This document shows, one piece after another, positions 1 to 9,875 of a DNA stretch of 64,000 bases. The position numbers were made by a program, and so were the translations under genes. The stretch's first letter is position 1. Each line of letters starts with the position of its first letter. The notes under the pieces were generated by a model. The model did not search any database, had not been told where the DNA came from, and was given only the letters and a program-made list of their open reading frames with translations. Source of the DNA: Malachius bipustulatus (Eukaryota; Arthropoda; Insecta; Coleoptera; Melyridae). The stretch is from the NCBI GenBank assembly GCA_910589415.1, contig OU342632.1, positions 54,892,997 to 54,956,996 of the forward strand, written 5' to 3'.

Positions 1-2732
1 CATCTTCGAGTCCACTTCCGACCCTAATTTTTCCAATAGATCCCATGTAAGACATCAAAAGATGAAAACCTGCCAATCGTACAATTTTTTTTTCAATAAA
101 CTATTAGAAGGAGCATTAGTAATAATTTTAAATGCTTCGTGATAAAGCTGTTGACCAAAAATGACAAAAGTGTATTTTTGGGTAACCTTCTTACTTGTCT
201 CAGCAGCGTAAAGTTATGCTGTGTAATACAATGTACTATGGTCACTTGGCTTCGCATTAACGAAAGGTATGACAACAATTTTTGAATTCGAGAACGGTGA
301 CCATCAAACATTCTTACATGCACATGTTTGCGCGTAGATTGCCGAGACTGGATTATTAGATTTTCAAGATTGACCTACCGCTGCACAGGTAATTGACTGT
401 TCTTCAAAAAACTACTAGGGCTTTCCAGCGGTAAAATGCAAAAAAATAGGAAATTTGCAAAAAACCTTATTCGCAAGACAAATTTTTAACTTGAAAACCT
501 CAATATGTATTTTATTTATCAGTGATCAAAAAAATTTTGTGTATAAAAAATATAGGAGATTCCATAACGAAGAGAATGATTTATGTCATTCGCTTATGTG
601 CGACAGATAGGAGAGAAGATATTCATGAAGATATAAAAAAACGGTTTTTTGCATAACTTGGTAAGAAAAAACCGCACGGTGCTGCAAATTTGGATTTAAC
701 ATCTCTTAATGGTCCTCTATCGAATTTCGTATAGTACAGAATTTGTGCAGGGTAACGCAAACTGAGGACATTTTTGAGGACGATTCTACTGGCCTAAAAC
801 TTTAGTGTGATTTTTCAATTTAAATTCCTCTTTTGTCAAATAAGATCCTTTTATACCAAATTCTTTTCCAATGTTTATGATATTGTTATTGCACATAAAT
901 AGGAAAAGCAATTGACATAAAGTGAAACTGATTCGACATAAAGGGGAAATGATTGATAAATCAATTATTAGTTACTCAAATAATAAGAAAATAATTTGAC
1001 ATACTATAGGAAAAGCAATTATTATTGAGAAAATAGGAAAATAAAAAAAAAGACTGTTTTGTTTTTTTTTAATTAATTTTGGGTAGATAGGTAAATTGTT
1101 TTACCCAAAACCCAAAATCATGTGACTATAATTATAGTAACACTAGATTTTCTACTGCCAGAAATTAACATTTCAAGAAAACGGCATCTATCTTTTAGTG
1201 GCGGATGATTTCTAGTCTTGATTCGTTTAACGTTTTCAAACATTTGTCACACACTATACAGAGTGACATGCATACTTGTTTTTTTTTTTAGAGTTCGGGC
1301 AGATTATAGGTACGTAAGTATTATAGGTGAGCATTAAGAGCATCATTTAATCATTCTACTTGTTCTTCTGGTATGTCCGGTATGAAAGTTATATCATAAG
1401 TTTCCCTTTAGTTCGTATAAGAGCAATTAACGTAGAGAATAAGCAAACTTCTCTGTGCAGTTTGTAAAATATTGAGCAATGAAATTCCTCGCTCCGAGGT
1501 TGTCGGCATCACAAGAAGGTGTTAACGAAAGGAAATTCTGCGGAGGAAAATTATAACTTTAATTAAAGTGATTTAATGTTACTCTCCAATTTTTTTCTCA
1601 TTCGTGTTGATTATATTCTTGACGGTTCATGCGGAAATCTACCAAAGCTTTTAGGGGAGTAATTCTGTAGACGCAAGTGGTCGCGTGTAACTTTACTCTG
1701 AAATTTCTGCTTATTTATTTATTTCCTGGAGTGAGCAGGGTGGTAGGTACCTATGCGTGGCTTTATATGATTTGAAACGAAAATATGAAATAGAGGGTTA
1801 TTTTTCATCCTACGGCCTGAAGGTTCTTGCATTATAATAAAAATAAGTCTTGATGTACCTAATAATTACCTTATGTACGTTTACCATAATTAATTTTATT
1901 AAAACAAGATTTCTCTTTTTTACACGATGTCCTACTCTTATGTCATGGGTTACAACTAATAAACGGGTCACCATTGAAATTTCCTAAGCCAAACGAGATG
2001 AAGAGTCGGTTGAATTAGAGAAAAAATGCGCTTTATTCTTGGTTTGTCTCTGGACACATTTAATTTAAATTGTTTACTTTGATTGGAACTCGTTAATTCG
2101 AAGTGAAAATTGCTGTGTAATTTCACAGTGCACTCTCACAGGATTTTACCGAGCGAATCTAAACAGTAATGATAACTAGTAATGTGAACAATTGCAAAGA
2201 ATTTCTGACTTCCGCTAGTTGCTTATCTTCGACTGCTGATGTTATGAAATTAACGTGGAATTTGTTGATGCTGGTGACTTCTTTGCTGGAACAAGGCTGG
2301 CGGTTGGATGGGTTAGTTGAGCTTAGTCACAACGAATCAGATCCCAAGGGACGATAAATCTTGTCTCCAGAAAAAGTAAATCAGCTATCAGGTGAAGCAA
2401 CACAGTTGGTGAACAGCAAGATGGGTGCAGGAAAGATGTGCGAAGACAAATGGGGAAGCAATAGGGGCGAAGCAATGCGAGCGAAGGCTATAAAGCATGA
2501 ATGCCCTTCCTTTTCTTTTTCATTACAATACACTGAAGTCTTGACGAGCTTTACCAATCGTAAATATGTTATCTAGTAAATTAGTGAATATACAAAGCCA
2601 CGTGGACAGTCGCGAAGAGTAATCAACCAACAATAATTTAAAATGAAATTAATTAGGTCACATGAAAATAACTGATATTACCATGCTCAATGTTTAAATA
2701 GGTATAATTACCCATTATAAATTTAAATAAAA
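1..2732. other. No recognisable gene; AT-rich intergenic or decayed repeat
   Basis: The short open frames here have no family motif, no cysteine/histidine spacing and no composition contrast with their surroundings. Around 2005-2031 there is a short match to the outer end of the foldback family seen at 14.6, 19.0, 21.0 and 23.9 kb (core GTCGGTTRAATTAGAG), so part of the stretch is probably an eroded element. Nothing else is supported. Confidence 0.6.
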
Positions 2733-3235
2733 AATATACTATGATTTTTATAGGAAGGCAAGAGTCTGGGCGTGAACAACGCATCTTGCCGGCTTTAATT
2801 GTTCCACCCATAGAACTGATAAACGCTGTTCCACCATTATCAGAGTAGAAATCACATCAGTGACTCCGCGCATATAATAAAATATTTTATATTTTTAATA
2901 TACATATTTTAAATGTTTAGGTATAAATGATAAGTCAATTATCAATCTTCAATTAAAAAATCAATATGGACATCTACGTTTAGTATTCCAATTTATATGA
3001 ATTAGTCTCGGTTAAATTATTTTGAATTTGTCTAAACAGTATAGGTACGCGTACGCACCACTGACTTTTTACCTGTTCGATGAACAACGGAGTTACTCGT
3101 ATCAGCCTTATCTGGTTGGTTGTTTTTTTACGCGGACACCAACTAACATTGTTGATATTGGACAATAAACATTTATAGATTTTATGGCCGATCTGCGAAC
3201 TAACCAATTCTCGTCAAACTCTCGCCTTCCTATAT
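2733..3235 (+). mobile_element. MITE-like element, copy 1 (GGAAGGCRAGAGT ends)
   Basis: Both ends carry the same short sequence in inverted orientation: ATAGGAAGGCAAGAGT near 2750 and its near-complement ACTCTCGCCTTCCTAT near 3220-3235. An inverted copy lies at 62332-62997 and a left-end fragment at 63795-63950, which helps to place the ends; the conserved left flank TACTATGATTTTTAT suggests the true left end is near 2733. There is no coding capacity, as expected for a non-autonomous DNA transposon. The family is not identified and no clear target duplication is visible. Confidence 0.6.
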
Positions 3236-3542
3236 AAGTTATACAGTAAATACCTACGCATTTAATCACCAGCTATGACCTGGTGAACTATCCAGGAGTT
3301 GACTATCGAAAGGAAGGTGTAAAATACATCCGTCGAGGAGGTCGTCACATGTCATTCTCCATGACCGTTTTAGACGTGATTTACTGACAGAATAACAGAA
3401 AATATCGAAAAACAATAATGCTTTCTGAACGACACACTTACTCTAGTATGGTGAAGACAGAGACATCGATGTTTCAATGGTCATTTCCATCTCATCAGTC
3501 TGTCACATCACCACCACTAGAGAAGTGTGCCGATCAGAAAGA
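3139..3542 (-). repeat. 404-bp direct repeat, copy A, containing a hammerhead ribozyme
   Basis: Identical or nearly so to 4008-4411 (offset 869 bp). The unit comprises the last ~96 bp of the MITE, about 185 bp of unrelated sequence, and at its end an extended hammerhead hairpin (3421-3541). It is separated from copy B by a LINE endonuclease fragment. The arrangement resembles the LTR-like direct repeats of HHR-bearing retrozymes. A simple tandem duplication is the alternative, because the repeat edge falls inside the MITE. Confidence 0.75.
3421..3541 (-). ncRNA. Extended type I hammerhead ribozyme, copy A
   Basis: On the minus strand the core reads CTGATGA (3498-3492), stem II ATGG/CCAT with a 6-nt loop, GAAA, a palindromic stem III ACATCGATGT, and the cleavage triplet GTC (3464-3462). 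Stem I is long and interrupted by small internal loops: GACAGA/TCTGTC, GGTGA/TCACC, CTCTAGT/ACTAGAG, CACACTT/AAGTGTG and TTTCTGA/TCAGAAA. All core bases known to be essential are present. Cleavage is predicted just after GTC. The palindromic stem III suggests that it may act as a dimer, as proposed for other animal hammerheads. Activity is inferred from pairing, not tested. Confidence 0.85.
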
Positions 3543-4007
3543 TGGATCATTAGAGCCGAAACAAACACTCCATGGAAAATCTCGATAATATTCCCTGAGT
3601 TCTTCCCATTTAGCAGATCTGCAGTGCCAGACTACACGAGGTTTACTTGCTTCTTTAACACTAGTAATTGGTAGGACACAAGATGTTGAGACGAGTTTAT
3701 GATCTGAGGAACCTAGTGGGGCTTTCACCGTGATGGTATACATTTGAGGGTTCGTGGTCAAAAACAGATCCAACAGGCTAGCGAATTCTCCCTCGCGATC
3801 GGGAATGCGTGTTGGTTCATCAACGAGCTGGGTAAAACCACAGCTGATCGCAAACGATTCCGCTTCACGGCCTTCTTCGTCAGTGAAGTTTGAGTATTTC
3901 AGCCAGTTGATGTTATGTACATTAAAATCACCCAAGATGGATATCTCAGCTTTGGGGTAGTTTATCTGTATGAATTCAACAGTTTTTGTGAGGGACAAAA
4001 AAAGTGT
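3543..4007 (-). pseudogene. LINE endonuclease (EEP/APE-type) fragment between the hammerhead repeats
   Basis: The minus-strand frame reads through ISILGDFNVHNINW (the SDFN-type catalytic box), EEGREAESFA, LVDEPTRIPD, LDLFLTTNP and GSSDHKLVST (the SDH box). These are the C-terminal half of the apurinic-like endonuclease that nicks target DNA in LINE retrotransposons, followed by the start of the linker (WEELREYYRDFPW). The wording fits CR1/Jockey-group or Daphne-like elements. The open frame runs artificially into the flanking repeat at both ends, giving chimeric termini. The N-terminal half and the reverse transcriptase are absent. It lies on the same strand as both flanking hammerheads. Confidence 0.85.
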
Positions 4008-4411
4008 CCAACTAACATTGTTGATATTGGACAATAAACATTTATAGATTTTATGGCCGATCTGCGAACTAACCAATTCTCGTCAAACTCTCGCCTTCCT
4101 ATATAAGTTATACAGTAAATACCTACGCATTTAATCACCAGCTATGACCTGGTGAACTATCCAGGAGTTGACTATCGAAAGGAAGGTGTAAAATACATCC
4201 GTCGAGGAGGTCGTCACATGTCATTCTCCATGACCGTTTTAGACGTGATTTACTGACAGAATAACAGAAAATATCGAAAAACAATAATGCTTTCTGAACG
4301 ACACACTTACTCTAGTATGGTGAAGACAGAGACATCGATGTTTCAATGGTCATTTCCATCTCATCAGTCTGTCACATCACCACCACTAGAGAAGTGTGCC
4401 GATCAGAAAGA
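4008..4411 (-). repeat. 404-bp direct repeat, copy B, containing a hammerhead ribozyme
   Basis: Second copy of 3139-3542, from CCAACTAACATTG to GATCAGAAAGA. The junction with the endonuclease fragment is sharp (GTGTCC then AACTAAC). No difference from copy A was noticed by eye, so the duplication is recent or homogenised. Confidence 0.75.
4290..4410 (-). ncRNA. Extended type I hammerhead ribozyme, copy B
   Basis: Same core and stem I as copy A, shifted by 869 bp, with the core at 4331-4367 on the minus strand. Together with copy A it would cut a minus-strand transcript at two sites 869 nt apart, releasing the endonuclease-bearing segment. Confidence 0.85.
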
Positions 4412-4480
4412 AAAATGTTTCATAGAAACTACTTCCTTTCTAGGAACACAGCTTTGTGACTAGCTCCATCTCTGATTGGT

Positions 4481-4667
4481 TTACTGAGATTCGCAAGGTA
4501 ATTGGTTTTTCAATGAACTGTCAGCATTGGTAGTGAAAAATTGCAGATTTCTCTGGGAGAATCTCTGATTGACACATTGAAAGTTGTACTTTTCAGTCGT
4601 CAGATGGCATTTGCCTTGCAAGTCACTATGTTTCCGACAAATCATTTTCCTTATAGCTTTTGATTTT
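4481..4667 (-). other. Body of the hammerhead unit with a short conserved open frame
   Basis: About 61 codons from KSKA to LPCESQ-stop run away from hammerhead copy C on the minus strand. The same frame, with about seven amino-acid changes and some silent changes, recurs at 51332-51517 beside copy D. No known domain is recognised. It may simply be a non-coding body that happens to be open in both copies; coding status is unproven. Confidence 0.4.
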
Positions 4668-4788
4668 CTTTCTGATCGGCACACTTCTCTAGTGTTGGTG
4701 ATGTGACAGACTGATGAGATGGAAATGACCATTGAAACATCGATGTCTCTGTCTTCACCATACTAGAGTAAGTGTGTCGTTCAGAAAG
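4668..4788 (+). ncRNA. Extended type I hammerhead ribozyme, copy C (opposite strand)
   Basis: Plus-strand core CTGATGA at 4711-4717, stem II ATGG/CCAT, GAAA, palindromic stem III ACATCGATGT, GTC at 4745-4747. The long stem I is conserved, including CTCTAGT/ACTAGAG and CACACTT/AAGTGTG. With copy B (4290-4410) it forms an inverted pair around a ~257-bp spacer. Confidence 0.85.
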
Positions 4789-4940
4789 CATTATTGTTTT
4801 TCAACAATCTCGGAAATTGATATAATAATTTATTATTATTCAATTTGTTTCATAGAAAATATCGAATACCGAAAACACGTAAACCAAAAACGACCTTGCG
4901 TACAACGACGGTTCTAGTGGTGTAAGGAAGGTTGCTTACG

Positions 4941-5658
4941 CCGCGTCCTAGCTGCATCCGGGGACTGCGTTGCGTGCGTTGCGTGCGTGCGTTGCGGTGA
5001 ACGATTAAAATAAAACACATGCAAAGCAATGGAAGTGTCCACAGTAGACGCGTTGCCCGCAAAAGTCGTACGATAAAACGACACCGCAACGCACGCATTT
5101 TTTTAAATTGAAATGTGTTGTATATTCATCCGTCAAAACTTTGCGATTTTTAATTTTTTACTGCGGGCTGGAAGTTTTGATTTCCATCTCGGGCCAAAGC
5201 GAAACATTTTGTGCAATAAGATAAATCTATTTTACAAGAACAAGAGTCAAAGTACACTGGGAATGTGAAAATGTCTCGAATTTAGGTTTTTAAAGTAAGT
5301 ATGAGGTCTAATAACTTCTATTGTAGACCTATTTTTATTTAACCTACCTTCTATTTATCTATCTATCAAATCTATACCTATTTCTATAGATTACTTGCGT
5401 CTTATTGTTTCTTTCTCTTAAGTAACATGTTTCTTTCTGTGATTTTTAAGTCTTTCAAGCTCCAACAACCTACTGGTTTACAAAACTTAAACGTATTTCA
5501 TCTGAAGCTGCACCAGAAATAGTTGGATTGGAAACCATTTTCTCGCACGAACCGCACGCATTCAGTTAGGACACACTCAAAATTTCTCGTGAGATTTTGC
5601 GTTGCTTGCGTTCCCCGCATCGCACGCAACGCATTACCCGGATGCAGCTAGGACACGG
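4941..5658. mobile_element. TIR element with GCGTTGCGTGCG-rich ends
   Basis: Inverted termini CCGCGTCCTAGCTGCATCCGG at 4941-4961 and its complement at 5638-5658 differ at one position. Next to the left terminus lies an array of GCGTTGCGTGC units (about 4966-5000); the right end has related GCGTTGC/GCACGCAACGC words. The middle is AT-rich without coding capacity. This fits a non-autonomous DNA transposon. The superfamily is not identified and no clear target duplication is seen. Confidence 0.7.
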
Positions 5659-6505
5659 AGTTAATGATGATTGAAATGATAATAATATTATAAAATGGAG
5701 CTGGAATAAATGGAATCATTGTGAATAAAACAAAATTGTGATAAATAAATAAACCTTTGTAACAGTGAACTGTTACAAATTTCAAAATGAGCGGTGATGA
5801 ATAAAAATAATTTATTCATAGAGTTTAGTGAGCAATTTCTTTATTTTCATCAGTTTACTCTTCAGTTAATCTTGATGGTATCTAACTGATATTTAACTCA
5901 AAAGATATTTTTTGAAAAATTAATCCCTCAAAGTTGATTTTGAAATAAATATTAAGAAACATACGCCGACATGAAAAATTAGTTTAACTATCTGCAGTCA
6001 AAATAATATTATCAAATAATCAAAGTGAATGGGCTGGTCAATGAAACAAAGTCTTAGATTGAAGACGTCTCAATGCAGTTCCTCGCAAAGCTTTAAATGA
6101 AGTGAGAATTTAAATTGCAAAGCGGTGGAATTTAAGTGACGCTAAAGTTCATCATCTCAATAATTACAAAATCTCACAACGACTACGATACTAACTTAAT
6201 TAGGACTCCTAAGTTAGCACACCTGATTACCGAACAAACACACGCACGCTACTAAAATGTCATCAAAAATCCTCGATGATTCCTTAATCTTCATCGGAGG
6301 CAATCAAACGGCTCTCTTGAGTAGGTCTAAGTAATAACTTTGCTGAAGCAGCACCATCCAATTCAATAATATACTCCCTCTGGCTACACTATTCCACCAA
6401 CATCGATATATCTTGTTTTAGGATCAATATTTGCTTCTCGAAATATTTGCGTTCAGCGAGATGTACCTACTTCCTATGTAGTTATTTCCTATATCTTCTG
6501 TAATA
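5659..6505. other. No feature seen
   Basis: AT-rich stretch without recognisable coding, RNA or repeat structure. Confidence 0.5.
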
Positions 6506-6990
6506 TATAGGGTGGTCAGTCATTTGCGCACTCGGAGCATGCTGAGTTGTGTCAACATTGCACCGAACATGTGGATAAACTCGGGTTAGATATCATTTTC
6601 ATTATTTTTATTTCCATGGTAACGAATGCATTTCAAGTATTTATATTATTGTAAGGTCAGTTTAAGCGGTTGACAAAAAATTTTTTCACATTATGTTATC
6701 AATTTGAAATAATTTTTAATTCCTCTGTAAAGAGGTTTCGCGAAAAAAATATCAATCATATGATATTAGTTGCAGAGTTTATATTTCAATAGTGGACGGA
6801 ACTATTCACTTTTTATTTTTCTCATGGTTATTAAAAGAATTAACTTCAAACTTGGACGAGGGAAACTCTGCAACTAGAAAACGAACCAAAGGAAACTAAC
6901 CAATGTTTTTGTGAATAATTATCCTTCATTTTAATGGGCTCTGTAACGCCCTGTGTTCGGAGTGAACAAGCTACTGATCAACCTGTATAG
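6506..6990. mobile_element. MITE with imperfect TATAGGGTGGTCAGT / ACTGATCAACCTGTATA ends
   Basis: The left end TATAGGGTGGTCAGTCATTT and the complement of the right end (CTATACAGGTTGATCAGTAG) are related, and the similarity continues inward through CACTCGGAGCA / CACTCCGAACA. Length is about 485 bp with no coding capacity. Probable non-autonomous DNA transposon, moderately diverged. Confidence 0.5.
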
Positions 6991-9875
6991 ACGCCTAAAT
7001 ATCAATATGACTAGCTTTGATACTTCAGTATTTAAAAAAAAATAGATTTCAATAGTATAATTCGAGGTCTAATTTTAACGAAGCTATTTGAACATAATGT
7101 GGGTTCTGTGCAACCTTTTTTATGAGGTTTTTCCGGTTCCCTAGACTGGCTTAAAAACCGAATGCTCCACCAGGATGTCAACAACTTATCCTTTTATTCT
7201 TCAAACCGCACTACCTACCGTATAAATTCTAAAATACGACGATTAAATATGGATTTAACATAGAAATTCAGTTTTGTGCAAATAATACCTTCAGACTTAT
7301 CTTTAGAAAAAAGTTATACTTCTTGCAAAGGCTACAATGTCCTTAATTAGCTACTTTTAATTTTAATTTTAAATAAAGTACTACTACTGCGGAAAAAAAT
7401 ATACCTAATACGCCTGCTCATTCAGTTCATTTTATAGTGATGTGGTGATGCGATACACACGGCGAGCAGTTGAAGAGTGCCTTTAGTGGAGTGAGAAACC
7501 GTGTATCAAAATGAGTAAAGGAGGGTGCAGGGCATTTCACTTATCTTTTAAATGAATTAATTGTTGATTTTATTTATCTGTTTTATAAAAATGTCGATAA
7601 AGTGAGTGCCTATTTTATTAACGTTCTTGAATGTTTTTACAGCAACTGTCCTAAATCTAACTCAATCAAGAGTTGTCAGTTGTAAAGTGTGGATTAAGCT
7701 AAAACAAACCTCTTTGTGTCAGGGCCTACTCCAAAACGGATTTGTTTTCGAACCACCTATATTACGACATTATACACACTATTGAGGACGACACCACTAC
7801 ACGAAAATCACCCAAACTGATCAAATGTCCATCGATCCTTACCCCCAGATCACGAAAAAGTGGTTTTCCGAAATTCACCTGTCCACGATATTCATTTACA
7901 CAGTATGTCAAAGATAAGGAAGAGATAACATTGGGCTATCGAAAACGGTGAGAGATACGAGGTCGGTTAAATTATAGAAAATTTCCGATAGTACCTAACT
8001 CAGCTTGTACCGGTTTCTTGTTTCATGTAATCTTTATTTTTTCTTGAATAGTCATCAAGCAAAAAATTTAAGAGAAAAAAAATACAACTTTTTGGAACTA
8101 TCTTCCTACTTTATCGCAGAGTGTTTAGCTTCTGGGAAGTTTGTTCCCGCAGCTCGTGTTGATGTCTGCGCTGACATCTTGTCTTCCTTTTGAAACTGGA
8201 TTATACCTACAATAATAGCTCTCTCAATGAAGATGTGCTGTGCTGTGACCTGTATATAACTTCTCTGAACACACGAACATCTCTGTCTCTGGGTGTGTTT
8301 TGAATAAGCTGCCTATTGTTAATTTTTTTCTCAATAGGCTGCCAAGGTCAAATTAAATATCAGCATTACCGGCCACATCTAAAATTCCGTAGGTGCAATG
8401 ATGAGGAATCCCTTACATTAACAATTTTTATTTGTTTGGAAATAGGAATTGAAGCTTCTTTTGACTATACTGGTGTTAATAATTCATAATAGGCAAAAAA
8501 ATAAGCACCTATTTGTAAAGAACATTTTATTGGAAAGTTTTAGAAAAATTACAAATTTAAGTAATGCAGAACTTGACAGTTGATAGTTAATTTTTCTCAG
8601 AAGAAAGAGTAAATATGCGAAGGAAGTGAAACATTTCCATTTTCTTCAATCAACGAGCTATTGACATGATCAGTTTAATTTCACCTTGATACGGATATGT
8701 AGGTAGGTACTCTTATTAAACTTTGTTGGACTTGTAGCTTGTAGGATTGTAATGACGATAAGTAATACAAAACCAAGAAGTTTTATAATAGCACAGGTAA
8801 AGCACATTAAGGTAAAATTAAACCGATGATGTCAATAGCTACAGTCCGAAACACGTTTGAACCACTTTGTGGCATATAATTAAATTTAGAATTAAAATAT
8901 CTTTCAATCTTTGCAATAAAATATCCAGGTCCGTATTTAAAAAATTAAAATTCACTCCGGCCCTGCGATAAATCGTCGGATAAAAAAACTGACGTCGAAA
9001 AAAAATACAGCTGGTTTAAAACCAAAATAAAAATGTGGTTAAATAAGAAAAACTAAATTTGATAAATTTAATTTGTTTATTTTTCCAAAATAATTCGAAA
9101 ATTCGAAAATCAAAAATAACTATTGAAATCTCTTTCCGCCATTGCACCGTCCTTCTGGTTGCCCAGTTTTTAGCTAATTTAACCCATTCTGTATCTCCCA
9201 CGGATCAACGGTTTCGGAGATCCCCATGCTGTAAATTCTTATCTTGGGCACAGTGTATAGGTACCTACTTAATGTACAAAAAAAAAAAAAACTGGATAAT
9301 CGCCTACTAAACATCTACGCAATTCCACTGAGCTTCAAGCTCAAGGTTACATACCTAATTCGTTCTTAGATAATTTAAACGGTACTACTTATCCACTTTC
9401 AGCGATGTCAACTGGACGCTGCAACCCAATTCGTGAATCCTTTGTCCAATTCACGACATGGGTACGTGATGATGCTTGGGAAAACAGTGATCTCCTTCCG
9501 GTTGGCTAACTGAACTTGACTCCAGGATCAACAAAAACGAAGTCGATTAGCTAGATACTAGTAACTCTAACTAGTTAGGTACTTCCCACAAATACCCTAT
9601 AAACGAAGCAAGTTCTATTAGTACAAATACTGACAATCAGAGAAATAATCAGCATACTTCGATGATGATAAAAAAAAGGAAACCGCCAGAGAGAGAGATA
9701 GGCAGGCAAGAGATATACAGATATATGATGATGGCAGGACACTCTCTTACCCCAGCGTCATCTCTTCGTTTATTTGGAGTGAGCCTTCACTGAGAAATTT
9801 TCTTTTATCACTGCAGCCAAAAAATTAGCTACGGCAGCAGAAAACTCTAATAGCATAGGCGCCAGTGTGGTACTC
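6991..9875. other. No gene; one dispersed repeat match
   Basis: No coding features. A segment at about 7775-7865 (CACTATTGAGGACGACA ... CCCAGATCACGAAAAA) recurs in the same orientation at about 60895-60975, marking an unidentified dispersed repeat. Confidence 0.5.

Noticed and set aside
1020..1075. Poly-A/T and AT-rich runs considered as a LINE tail or origin
   Set aside because: No adjoining coding remnant or target duplication; such runs are frequent throughout the window.
7742..7951. 69-codon frame sharing sequence with 60.9 kb
   Set aside because: The shared segment is in different frames with indels, so it is a dispersed repeat and not a coding sequence.
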